DNA of 28,999 nt. It comes from an uncultured Oscillospiraceae bacterium. Lineage in GTDB: Bacteria; Bacillota; Clostridia; Oscillospirales; Oscillospiraceae. Location of the stretch: NCBI GenBank assembly GCA_934646005.1, contig CAKUED010000027.1:1-28999 (forward strand). The letters are read 5' to 3'. Both the position numbers and the translations under genes were made by a program. Shown in pieces: positions 8,487 to 16,710 of the stretch (positions within the stretch are counted from its first letter, which is position 1; the number at the start of each line of letters is the position of its first letter). The notes beneath the pieces were generated by a model. That model was not told the origin of the DNA. It worked only from the letters and a program-made list of their open reading frames with translations, and searched no databases.

Positions 8487-9893
8487 GTGGAAAAACGGAC
8501 CACCGAGATCACGGCTGAGGCGCGGGCGGAGCAGGAACGATTCTGCGCGCGCATCGCGGAATACTGGCGCGCGCGCTGCCGCACGCCGCTGGCATTTGTG
8601 GACACCTACGGCTGCCAGCAGAACGAGGCGGACTCCGAACGCATCCGGGGGCTGCTGCGCGCGGCGGGCTACGCCATGAGCGACACCGAGGAGGGCGCGG
8701 ACTGCATCGTCATCAACACCTGCGCCGTGCGCGAGCACGCGGAGGACCGCGTGTACGGCAACGTCGGCGCGCTCGTGCACACCAAGCGCCGCCACCCGGA
8801 GCAGAAAATTTTCCTCTGCGGCTGCATGATGGGGCAGCCCGCCGTCGCCCAGCGCATCAAAACCAGCTACCGCCATGTGGACGGCGTGTTCAATCCCCAC
8901 CAGCTCTGGCGCTTCCCGGAGCTGCTGCACACCGTGCTCACGAAAAACGGGCGCGTGTTCGCGACCGAGGACTCCGCCGGGACGATCTGCGAGGAGCTGC
9001 CCGTCGTGCGCGGCAACTCGCTCAAGGCGTGGGTGTCGATCATGTACGGGTGCAACAACTTCTGCTCGTACTGCATCGTACCGTATGTGCGCGGACGCGA
9101 GCGCTCGCGCCGCCCGGAGAAGATCGCGGAGGAAGTGCGCGCGCTTGTGGCGGCGGGGTACAAGGACATCACGCTGCTGGGGCAGAACGTCAATTCCTAC
9201 GGAAAGGACCTGGGCTGCGGCGTCGATTTTTCCGACCTGCTGGCGGAGCTTGCCGAAATTCCGGGCGATTACTGGCTGCGCTTTATGACGAGCCACCCGA
9301 AGGACGCCGGCAAAAAGCTCTTTGACACGATGGCGGCGCATCCGCGCATCGCAAAGCAGCTCCATCTGCCGTTCCAGTCGGGAAACGACCGGGTGCTGAA
9401 GGCGATGAACCGCCACTATGATTCCGCGCAGTATCTGGCGCTGGTGGACTACGCAAAATCCGTCATGCCGGACTTGGTCCTCACGAGCGACGTGATCGTC
9501 GGCTTCCCGGGCGAGACGGAGGCGGAGTTTGAGGACACCATCAAACTCATCGAGCGCGTGCGCTACGACGCGCTGTTTACGTTCATCTTCTCTCCGCGCG
9601 GCGGCACGCCCGCTGCCAAAATGGACGACCCCACGCCGAAGGAAGAGAAAAACCGCCGCTTTGACCGCCTGTGCGACGTGCAGAACCGCATTTCGCAGGA
9701 AATTCACGCCGCGTATGTCGGAAAGACAATGCGCGTGCTCATCGACGGGCGCGACGGCGACCTTTTGACTGCCCGCACCGAGGGCGGCAGACTGGTGAGA
9801 TTGCCGGGTGACGACAGCATGATCGGAAAATTCGCCGAGGCGAAGATCACCGGCTGTACAACATGGAGCTTGACGGGAGAAGCGGCGGAATAA
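8487..9893 (+). CDS. miaB: tRNA-2-methylthio-N6-dimethylallyladenosine synthase (radical SAM methylthiotransferase)
   Basis: MiaB adds a methylthio group to i6A37 of tRNAs reading UNN codons, the step after MiaA, which is encoded at 17332. The protein has 468 residues. The N-terminal MTTase domain holds the auxiliary-cluster cysteines C43 (TYGCQQNEAD), C79 (NTCAVRE) and C113. The radical SAM cluster motif is C189-x3-C193-x2-C196 (YGCNNFCSYC, then IVPYVRGRE). A TRAM domain lies at the C-terminus. GGAGG at 8475-8479 stands only one base from ATG 8481 but 7 bases from GTG 8487, so I favour GTG 8487; 8481 is the alternative. The DUF559 gene follows 13 bp downstream. Confidence 0.95.
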   Translation: MEKRTTEITAEARAEQERFCARIAEYWRARCRTPLAFVDTYGCQQNEADSERIRGLLRAAGYAMSDTEEGADCIVINTCAVREHAEDRVYGNVGALVHTKRRHPEQKIFLCGCMMGQPAVAQRIKTSYRHVDGVFNPHQLWRFPELLHTVLTKNGRVFATEDSAGTICEELPVVRGNSLKAWVSIMYGCNNFCSYCIVPYVRGRERSRRPEKIAEEVRALVAAGYKDITLLGQNVNSYGKDLGCGVDFSDLLAELAEIPGDYWLRFMTSHPKDAGKKLFDTMAAHPRIAKQLHLPFQSGNDRVLKAMNRHYDSAQYLALVDYAKSVMPDLVLTSDVIVGFPGETEAEFEDTIKLIERVRYDALFTFIFSPRGGTPAAKMDDPTPKEEKNRRFDRLCDVQNRISQEIHAAYVGKTMRVLIDGRDGDLLTARTEGGRLVRLPGDDSMIGKFAEAKITGCTTWSLTGEAAE

Positions 9894-9906
9894 ACGCGGA
9901 GGACAT

Positions 9907-10293
9907 ATGCAGTCAAAGCACAACAAACAGCTCGTTCCGCTGGCGCGGCAGCTCCGGCGGGAGATGACAAAGGAAGAGCGGCGGCTGTGGTATGACTTTT
10001 TGCGGACTTATCCCGTCCGATTCCTGCGGCAGAGGGTGATCGGGAACTATATTGCCGATTTTTACTGCGCGCAAGCCAAGCTGGTCATTGAACTGGACGG
10101 CTCACAGCACTATGAGGCGGACGCGGCGCAAAAGGACGCGGAACGCACGGCTTTTTTGGAGCAGTACGGGCTGAGAGTGCTGCGTTTTGCGAACAATGAG
10201 GTCAATGAAAATTTTTCCGGCGTCTGCGAGTACATTGATTTGGCTGTGAAGCAAACTGCCGGGCAGCACTGCACCAAAGCCTCCCTTGTGTAA
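9907..10293 (+). CDS. DUF559 family endonuclease-like protein
   Basis: The 128-residue protein has the DUF559 pattern, a Vsr-like PD-(D/E)xK nuclease fold. Visible elements are EERRLWYDFLR (24-33), FLRQRVIGNYIADFYC with D51, VIELDGSQH with E62, D64 and H68, and LRVLRFANNEV (89-99). The family's true substrates are mostly unknown. GGAGG at 9898-9902 lies 4 bases before ATG 9907, and the gene begins 13 bp after miaB, so it is probably cotranscribed. The last nine or so codons and the TAA stop lie inside a B-type repeat (10270 onward), so the repeat supplies its C-terminus. A role in DNA mobility or repair is possible but not shown. Confidence 0.8.
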   Translation: MQSKHNKQLVPLARQLRREMTKEERRLWYDFLRTYPVRFLRQRVIGNYIADFYCAQAKLVIELDGSQHYEADAAQKDAERTAFLEQYGLRVLRFANNEVNENFSGVCEYIDLAVKQTAGQHCTKASLV

Positions 10294-10655
10294 AGGGAGG
10301 TGGCACGGCGAAGCCGTGACGAAAGGATTGTGCGGTGGAGCGCGGCAAATTGCGGTGCACCAATGCGAACCCGAACCCGCAGGGCAATCACGGATTTGTC
10401 GGAGCGCATTCGTTTTGGCAGTGCGTTGACAGCACTGCACCAAAGCCTCCCTTGTGTAAAGGGAGGTGGCACGGCGAAGCCGTGACGAAAGGATTGTGCG
10501 GTGGAGCGCGGCAAATTTGGGTGCACCAATGCGAACCCGAACCCGCAGGACAATTGCGGATTCGCCGAAGCGTATTCGTTTTGGCGAGTGCCTGCTGCGC
10601 AATCCTTCAGTCAGCCTTCGGCTGACAGCTCCCTTTACACAAGGGAGCCTTACGG
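10265..10655. repeat. Repeat island 4 (B-B-B') with a 166-bp tandem duplication
   Basis: B units at about 10270-10334 and 10436-10501 are followed by an inverted B' at 10598-10651. The segment 10265-10430 is repeated with few changes from 10431, giving an offset of 166 bp; both copies contain GTGCACCAATGCGAACCCG (10355 and 10521). The island starts inside the 3' end of the DUF559 gene. Nothing else is seen before the mutS ribosome site at 10723. Confidence 0.85.
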
Positions 10656-10736
10656 GGGCTGCATTCTGGCGGTGCAGCGAAACGTGGCAGCTACTCAAAA
10701 ATAAACTTTTACACAAAAACCCAAGGAGGCGAGGGC

Positions 10737-13340
10737 ATGGCGGAGATGACGCCGATGATGCGGCAGTACCGGCAGATCAAGGAACAGAACCCGGACTGCA
10801 TCCTCTTTTTCCGGCTGGGCGATTTTTACGAGATGTTCGACGAGGACGCCCGCACCGCCTCCCGCGAGCTCGATCTCACGCTCACCACGCGCGACCGCAG
10901 CAAGGATAAGGACGACGAAACGCGCGTGCCGATGTGCGGCGTGCCGTATCACTCGTCCGAGGCGTACATCGCGCGGCTCATCGCGCGCGGCTACAAGGTC
11001 GCCATCTGCGACCAGATGGAAGATCCGGCGCTCGCCAAGGGGCTCGTGAAGCGCGAGGTCACGCGGCTGGTCACACCCGGCGCGGTGACGGAGAGCTCGA
11101 TGCTCGAGGAATCGAAAAATAACTATTACGCCTGCGTTTTTGCCGAAAACGGCTCGTTTGGCGTGAGCTTCTGCGATATTTCCACCGGCGCGCTCTGCGC
11201 AACGTGCTTTGCAGGCAGCGCCGCCGAGGAAGCCGTTTGCAGCGAGCTGGGCGCGTTTTCTCCGGCGGAGGTGCTGCTGGGCGGCGAGGCGCTGCACGCG
11301 GAGCTTCTTAAAAATACCCTGCGCGAGCGGCTGCGCTGCTGCGTGGACACCGCGACAGACGAGCAGTTTGAAGAGGACATGGCGGCGGCTGCGCTGCGCG
11401 TGCAGCTCGGGCAGACGCCCGAAACGCTCGGCATGACCGACTACCCCTGCGCCGTGCGCGCGGTGGGGGCGCTTTTGCGCCAGCTCCGGCGGCTGCAAAA
11501 AAACGACCTGCCGCAGGTGCGGGCGCTGGAATTTTATATGTCCGGCAAATTTATGGGGCTGGATCTCACGGCGCGGCGCAACCTGGAGCTCACGCAGACG
11601 CTCCGCTCGCAGGAAAAGCGGGGGAGTCTGCTGTGGGTGCTCGACCACACGAAGACTGCCATGGGCGGGCGGCTGCTGCGAAGCTGGATGGAGCGCCCGC
11701 TGCTGTCTCCCGCGCAGATCGAAAAGCGCCTCGGCGCGGTGGAGGAGCTGGTGAAGGACACCTACTGCCGCGAGGAGCTGGGCGTGCTGCTTCGCAGCGT
11801 GTCCGATTTTGAGCGCGTCCTGTCCCGTACCGCCACCGGCACGGCGAACGCGCGCGACCTCGTCTCGCTGGCGGCGGGCGCGGAAACACTGCCGCAGATC
11901 GAAAGCCTGATGCACGGGATGCAGTCGTCGCTGCTGCAAGTACTGCTCGGCGAGCTGGACGATCTTTCTGACCTGCGCGAGCTCATCTCGCGCGCCATCG
12001 TGGACGAGCCGCCGTTTACCCTGCGCGAGGGCGGCATGATCCGCCCCGGCTACAGCGAGGAAGCCGACCGCCTGCGCGACATTCAGTCCGGCGGCAAGCA
12101 GGCGCTTGCCGACATTGAGGCGCGCGAAAAGGAGCTGACCGGCATCCGCAACCTGCGCGTGGGCTATAACCGCGTGTTCGGCTACTATATCGAGGTGGCG
12201 AAGGGGCAGGTCGAGCTCGTGCCCGACCGCTATGTGCGCAAGCAGACGCTCTCCACCGGCGAGCGCTACATCACGCAGGAATTAAAGGAGCTCGAGACGA
12301 GCATCCTCACGGCGAAGGACCGCATCACGGCGCTGGAATACGAGCTGTTCTGCCAGGTGCGGCAGACCGTCGCGGACGCTGCCGAGCGCGTGCAGCGCAC
12401 GGCGCGCGCCGTCGCGGCGCTGGACGTGCTGCGCAGTCTTGCCAGCGTCGCCGTACACAACCGCTACTGCCGCCCGCAGATCGACCTGTCGGGTGAGCTT
12501 GAAATTCACGACGGTCGCCACCCCGTGGTGGAGCAGGTGCTGAAGGACAATTTGTTTGTCCCGAACGACACCCTCCTCGGTCCGCGCACGGCGCGCTGCG
12601 CCATCATCACAGGTCCGAACATGGCGGGCAAATCGACCTATATGCGGCAGGTGGCGCTCATCGTCATTCTGGCGCAGATGGGCTCGTTCGTCCCGGCGGC
12701 GTCGGCGCGCATCGGCATCGTGGACAAGGTCTTTACGCGCATCGGCGCGTCGGACGATCTTGCCTCGGGGCAGTCCACGTTCATGGTGGAGATGTCGGAG
12801 GTGGCGGATATTCTCAAAAACGCCACGCCGAGCTCGCTGCTGATTCTGGACGAGATAGGGCGCGGCACGTCCACCTATGACGGCATGGCGATCGCGCGGG
12901 CGGTGCTGGAATATGCCGCCGACACGAAAAAGCTGGGCGCGAAAACGCTCTTTGCCACGCACTATCACGAGCTGTCCGCCATCGAGCAGGAGCTGGCGGG
13001 CGTGAAAAATTACAACATCGCCGTCAAAAAGCGCGCGGGGGACATGATCTTCCTGCGGCGCATCGTCCCCGGCGCGGCGGACGACAGCTACGGCGTGGAG
13101 GTCGCCAAGCTCGCGGGGCTGCCCGATAAAGTCGTCGCCCGCGCGCGGGAAATTCTCAAAGAGCTGGAAAGCAGCGCGGGCAAACAAGCCCCCGTGACCG
13201 CGAAAGAGGACGATGACCAGGTCAGCATGATCGACCTCGGCGCGCAGAGATTACGGCAGGCGCTCGAGGCGATCAACGTGGAAACGCTCACGCCCATCGA
13301 GGCGATGAATGCGCTGTATAAGCTGAAGCAAATGCTGTGA
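10737..13340 (+). CDS. mutS: DNA mismatch repair protein MutS
   Basis: MutS recognises mismatches and small loops in newly replicated DNA and, with ATP, recruits MutL (encoded at 14795). The protein is 867 residues, a normal MutS1 length. The mismatch-contacting Phe-x-Glu is F30-Y31-E32 (GDFYEMF). The connector, core and clamp domains follow. The Walker A is GPNMAGKST at 626-634, and further ATPase signatures are present: SxFMVEM, LILDEIGRGTSTYDG and FATHYHEL. AAGGAGG at 10723-10729 gives 7-base spacing to ATG 10737. It is separated from both miaB and mutL by repeat islands, so its own promoter is expected, but I could not identify one confidently. A short copy of its 3' end lies downstream at 13391-13426. 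Confidence 0.97.
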   Translation: MAEMTPMMRQYRQIKEQNPDCILFFRLGDFYEMFDEDARTASRELDLTLTTRDRSKDKDDETRVPMCGVPYHSSEAYIARLIARGYKVAICDQMEDPALAKGLVKREVTRLVTPGAVTESSMLEESKNNYYACVFAENGSFGVSFCDISTGALCATCFAGSAAEEAVCSELGAFSPAEVLLGGEALHAELLKNTLRERLRCCVDTATDEQFEEDMAAAALRVQLGQTPETLGMTDYPCAVRAVGALLRQLRRLQKNDLPQVRALEFYMSGKFMGLDLTARRNLELTQTLRSQEKRGSLLWVLDHTKTAMGGRLLRSWMERPLLSPAQIEKRLGAVEELVKDTYCREELGVLLRSVSDFERVLSRTATGTANARDLVSLAAGAETLPQIESLMHGMQSSLLQVLLGELDDLSDLRELISRAIVDEPPFTLREGGMIRPGYSEEADRLRDIQSGGKQALADIEAREKELTGIRNLRVGYNRVFGYYIEVAKGQVELVPDRYVRKQTLSTGERYITQELKELETSILTAKDRITALEYELFCQVRQTVADAAERVQRTARAVAALDVLRSLASVAVHNRYCRPQIDLSGELEIHDGRHPVVEQVLKDNLFVPNDTLLGPRTARCAIITGPNMAGKSTYMRQVALIVILAQMGSFVPAASARIGIVDKVFTRIGASDDLASGQSTFMVEMSEVADILKNATPSSLLILDEIGRGTSTYDGMAIARAVLEYAADTKKLGAKTLFATHYHELSAIEQELAGVKNYNIAVKKRAGDMIFLRRIVPGAADDSYGVEVAKLAGLPDKVVARAREILKELESSAGKQAPVTAKEDDDQVSMIDLGAQRLRQALEAINVETLTPIEAMNALYKLKQML

Positions 13341-13341
13341 C

Positions 13342-13358
13342 GGCGGATCTTTTCCGCC
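13342..13358. repeat. GGCGGATCTTTTCCGCC hairpin
   Basis: A short inverted repeat immediately follows the mutS stop. The 18-base string CGGCGGATCTTTTCCGCC (13341-13358) recurs exactly at 27490-27507 inside the element upstream of the mgsA-like gene. It might act as a weak terminator, but it lacks a T run after the stem. Confidence 0.6.
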
Positions 13359-13390
13359 GGCGCTGCGTTGCCGCTCGCTTGACGTACAGT

Positions 13391-13426
13391 GAATACGCTG
13401 TATAAGCGCAAGCAGATGCTGTGACG
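13391..13426 (+). repeat. Partial duplication of the mutS 3' end
   Basis: This segment matches 13307-13342 (the last codons and stop of mutS) at 32 of 36 bases, with an offset of 84 bp. It would read NTLYKRKQML-stop against the real NALYKLKQML-stop. It has no start and is a remnant. The intervening 48 bp include the end of the GGCGGA hairpin and the sequence GCTCGCTTGACGTACAGT. Confidence 0.8.
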
Positions 13427-13433
13427 CACTGCA

Positions 13434-14012
13434 CCAATGCCTTCCCCATGTTGGGGAAGGTGGCTCGCGGAGCGAGACGGATGAGGAGAAGGGCTGTACA
13501 TTCTGAGATGTAGCACGTTTTGACCGCACCAAAGCCTCCCTTGTGTAAAGGGAGGTGGCACGGCGAAGCCGTGACGGAAGGATTGTGCGGTAGGGCAGTG
13601 CAAATTGGTGTGTACCAATGCGAATCCGTAGCAATTACCCCCCATTGCGTAGGGGAGGGGTTCTACCCCTCCCGGCGGTGGGTAATTGCAAATGGGCAAG
13701 TCCCCGGCGGCGTGGCACGGGTGTGCCGATACAGATCAAAAACGCGACAGATTTTTCTGCGCGGGAGGGGTAGAACCCCTCCCCTACGCTGGTTTGATGG
13801 ATTCTGCGAGGTTGCCGATGGTGCATTCAACCTTGCGAGTGCGTGCTGCACAATCCCTCAGTCAGCTTCGCTGACAGCTCCCTTTACACAAGGGAGCCTT
13901 TGCGGGGGCGCAATTTGATAGCGCGGTACAAACACGCTATATCTCAAAAATGAGAACCCTTCCCCTCATCAGTCCGCTCCGCAGACAGCTTCCCCCCCAG
14001 GGGGAAGCCTTG
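13434..14012. repeat. Repeat island 5 (A-B-G | G'-B'-A'), complete nested mirror
   Basis: Modules: A at 13434-13492, B at 13527-13590, G at 13647-13679, G' at 13758-13790, B' at 13848-13901, A' at 13957-14012. The midpoints of the three inverted pairs all fall at about 13714-13723, so the island is a nested inverted structure of 579 bp. The spacer motif TGTACCAATGCGAATCCG is at 13611-13628. No gene is seen between 13341 and 14074. Confidence 0.85.
13915..13943 (+). promoter_or_regulatory. Possible promoter of the CPBP-mutL pair, inside a repeat island
   Basis: TTGATA at 13915-13920 and TATATC at 13938-13943 are separated by 17 bp, between modules B' and A'. It is the only promoter-like pair I see before the next gene, but it lies in repeat-derived sequence. 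Confidence 0.3.
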
Positions 14013-14074
14013 GTGCGGTGCAAGCCGCATTCTGCGGGGAAACCTTGAATTTTGCAATGAAAGGACGTGAAGCT

Positions 14075-14779
14075 ATGGCGCGCAGCAGTCGTTCCCGTTT
14101 GCCGGGGATGAGCCGGGCGGCGAAGATCGCGGGGTGGTGCTGGCTGCCGGTGTATCTGGTGGGGCTGAACGTGCTGCTCGGGTGGCTGAACGACGCGCTG
14201 CGGCTCGGGATGGACGGCGTGACGGTCAACATCGTCTACTTCGCCGTGAACCTCGCGGCGGTGCTCATCATCTTTCACAGCTTCCTGCGCCAGCCGTTCT
14301 TCGGCAGCGGCTTCTGGGACTTTTTGCAGGCGCTCATTTTGGGCGCGGCGATCCACTACGGCGGGACGTTCGTCATCGACTGGGCGGCACAGCGGCTTTC
14401 TATCAGTTTGACACTATTCAACAACGACACGGTGTCTGAGCTTCTTACCGGCGGCGGCACGGTGATGACGATCGCAACGGTGGTCGCCGCGCCGATCATT
14501 GAGGAGACGCTCGTGCGCGGGCTGGTGTTCGGCACGATCCGGGACGCCTCACGCCCGCTTGCGTACATCGTGTCTATCCTTGTGTTTGTGTTCATGCACA
14601 CCTGGCAGTATTTTCTGCTGTATGCGCCGGGGGCGGTGCTGCTCAGCGCCCTGCCGTATATCCCGGCGGCGGCAGCCTTGTGCTTTGCGTATGAAAAATC
14701 CGGCTCGATCTGGGCGGCGATCTCGCTGCACGCGATCATCAACGCCGTTGCCACGGGCGTTCTGGGAATGCTTTCGTAA
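14075..14779 (+). CDS. CPBP family intramembrane glutamic endopeptidase
   Basis: The 234-residue multi-spanning membrane protein belongs to the CAAX-protease/bacteriocin-processing (CPBP, Abi) family. The three signature motifs are present: EExxxR (E143, E144, R148 in IIEETLVRG), FxxxH (F171 to H175 in FVFMH) and HxxxN (H219 to N223 in LHAIIN). Hydrophobic segments fill most of the chain. AAGGA at 14061-14065 supports ATG 14075; ATG 14057 and GTG 14018 are in frame, but the latter lies at the very edge of a repeat. It ends 15 bp before mutL and is probably cotranscribed with it. The substrate is unknown; family members process prenylated proteins or peptides or confer bacteriocin immunity. 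Confidence 0.88.
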   Translation: MARSSRSRLPGMSRAAKIAGWCWLPVYLVGLNVLLGWLNDALRLGMDGVTVNIVYFAVNLAAVLIIFHSFLRQPFFGSGFWDFLQALILGAAIHYGGTFVIDWAAQRLSISLTLFNNDTVSELLTGGGTVMTIATVVAAPIIEETLVRGLVFGTIRDASRPLAYIVSILVFVFMHTWQYFLLYAPGAVLLSALPYIPAAAALCFAYEKSGSIWAAISLHAIINAVATGVLGMLS

Positions 14780-14794
14780 GAAAAGGAGTTTAAA

Positions 14795-16696
14795 ATGGCA
14801 GTGATCCAGCGGCTTTCGCAGCACGTCGCCGACCTCATCGCCGCGGGCGAGGTGGTCGAGCGTCCGGCGTCCTGCGTCAAGGAGCTTGTAGAAAACGCGA
14901 TCGACGCCGGGGCGAAAACCGTCACGGTGGAGCTGCAAAACGGCGGCATGACGCTTTTGCGCGTGACCGACGACGGCTGCGGCATGGACTCCAGCGACGC
15001 GCGCACGGCGTTTTTGCGCCACGCGACGAGCAAGCTGCATACCAAAGAGGACCTGACCGCCATCCGCACGCTCGGCTTTCGCGGCGAGGCGCTGGCGGCG
15101 ATCAGCGCTGTTTCGCGCATCGACCTCTTAACGCGCACCGCGCAGGCACAGACCGGCACGGCGCTGCATCTGGAGGCGGGCGTGGTGACGGACGAGCAGC
15201 CCGCCGGCTGCCCCGTGGGGACGACGATCCTCGTGCGCGACCTGTTTTACAACACGCCCGCGCGCTTAAAATTCATGAAGTCCGACCTTGCCGAGACCTC
15301 CGCCGCGCTCACCGTGGCGCAGCATCTGGCGCTGGCAAATCCGGCGGTCTCGCTGCGTGTGGTCAAGGACGGCGCGGAGGCTTTGCACACGGCGGGCAGC
15401 GGCGCGCTGTTTGACGCGGTGTACGCTGTTTTGGGCCGCCAGCTCGCGGGCGAGATGGTGAAGGTCGATGGGAAATTTGAAAAGATCGAGACGAGCGGGT
15501 TCGTCACAAAACCCGCCTGCACGCGCGGCAACCGCCAGCAGCAGCTCTTTTTTGTCAACGGGCGGTTCGTGAAGTCGCGGCTGCTGATGAGCGCGCTGGA
15601 GCAGGCGTATCAGAATCAGATGACCGTGGGGCGCTTTCCGTCGTGCGTGCTGCACATTCAGCTTCCCCCGCAGGCGGTGGACGTGAATGTCCACCCGGCA
15701 AAGACGGAGGTCAAATTCCTGCGCGAGCGGGAGGTATTCGACGCGGTGCATTACGCCGTTTTGTCGGCGCTGGGGCGCGCGTCGGGGCGGCAGGAGCTGA
15801 AGATGCCGCAGCAGAAGCCTGCGTCAGCAGCGCCTGCGGCGCAGGCAAAGCCGCAGCAGGATTTCTTTAAAACGATGGACGCGGCGCAGTACCGCGCGCA
15901 GGCGGAAAAGGCGGCGAAGCCCGTGTTTACCGCGCGCGAGCGCGAGTGGACGCGGACGGTCTGCGAGGCGGCGCACATCCCGGCGGCGGATGTGCCGAAA
16001 GCGCCGGAAGCGCCGCGCGCCGAACAGACGCATACGGTCGCCGAGCCGGTCAAGCACCCGGAACAGGAAGCGCCGAAGATCGCGGAAGCGCCGCCGGTCG
16101 AGCCGGTGCAGCAGACGCTGCCCATCGCGGACGCGCCGTGGCGGGTCATCGGCGAGGCGCTGGATACCTATATTCTGGTGCAGCAGGGCGAAAAGCTCCT
16201 GTTTATCGACAAGCACGCCGCGCATGAGCGCATTTTGTTCGAAAAGCTCAAAAAAGAGCCGCAGCCGGTTATGGCGCAGCGGCTGCTCGCGCCCATCCCG
16301 GCGGAGCTGGGGCGCGAGGAGGCGGCGTGCGTGCTGGAAAACGCGGCGCTGTTCACGCGGCTCGGCTTCGGCGCGGAGGAATTTGGCGACGGGACGCTGC
16401 TGCTGCGCGAGATCCCGGAAAGCATTCGCGCCGAGGACGCCGCGCAGACCGTGCAGGAGCTGGCGGGCGCGCTGCTCGGCGGGAATTTCCCCGACGCGGG
16501 GGCGCAGCGCGACGCGCTGCTGCACACCGTCGCGTGCAAGGCGGCGATCAAGGCAGGCTACCACACCGACCCGCGCGAGCGCGAGTACTTAGTTCGCGAG
16601 GTGCTGACGCGGGACGATCTCAAATATTGCCCGCACGGCAGACCGATCTGCATCGAGCTGACCAAGGGGCAGTTGGAGCGGCAGTTTAAGCGGTGA
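14795..16696 (+). CDS. mutL: DNA mismatch repair endonuclease MutL
   Basis: MutL links MutS mismatch recognition to strand removal. The 633-residue protein has the N-terminal GHKL ATPase (ELVENAIDAG, DDGCGM, TLGFRGEAL), a transducer domain, a Pro/Ala/Glu-rich linker at about 335-450 and a C-terminal dimerisation/endonuclease domain. The endonuclease metal motif DxHAxxExxxxE is present as D472-K-H474-A-A-H-E478 with E483, together with ACK (C581) and CPHGRP starting at C612. It should therefore nick DNA itself, as in bacteria lacking MutH. AAGGAG at 14783-14788 precedes ATG 14795 by 6 bases. A repeat island begins 15 bp after its stop. Confidence 0.97.
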   Translation: MAVIQRLSQHVADLIAAGEVVERPASCVKELVENAIDAGAKTVTVELQNGGMTLLRVTDDGCGMDSSDARTAFLRHATSKLHTKEDLTAIRTLGFRGEALAAISAVSRIDLLTRTAQAQTGTALHLEAGVVTDEQPAGCPVGTTILVRDLFYNTPARLKFMKSDLAETSAALTVAQHLALANPAVSLRVVKDGAEALHTAGSGALFDAVYAVLGRQLAGEMVKVDGKFEKIETSGFVTKPACTRGNRQQQLFFVNGRFVKSRLLMSALEQAYQNQMTVGRFPSCVLHIQLPPQAVDVNVHPAKTEVKFLREREVFDAVHYAVLSALGRASGRQELKMPQQKPASAAPAAQAKPQQDFFKTMDAAQYRAQAEKAAKPVFTAREREWTRTVCEAAHIPAADVPKAPEAPRAEQTHTVAEPVKHPEQEAPKIAEAPPVEPVQQTLPIADAPWRVIGEALDTYILVQQGEKLLFIDKHAAHERILFEKLKKEPQPVMAQRLLAPIPAELGREEAACVLENAALFTRLGFGAEEFGDGTLLLREIPESIRAEDAAQTVQELAGALLGGNFPDAGAQRDALLHTVACKAAIKAGYHTDPREREYLVREVLTRDDLKYCPHGRPICIELTKGQLERQFKR

Positions 16697-16710
16697 TGCA
16701 GCGCACCGCC

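Noticed and set aside
10102..10716. Open frames within repeat islands giving peptides such as HGFAVPPPFTQG, GADDPVRPAV or GGVEPLPYA
   Set aside because: They arise from the repeats read in various frames on both strands, have no ribosome sites and recur in every island. They are annotation artefacts.
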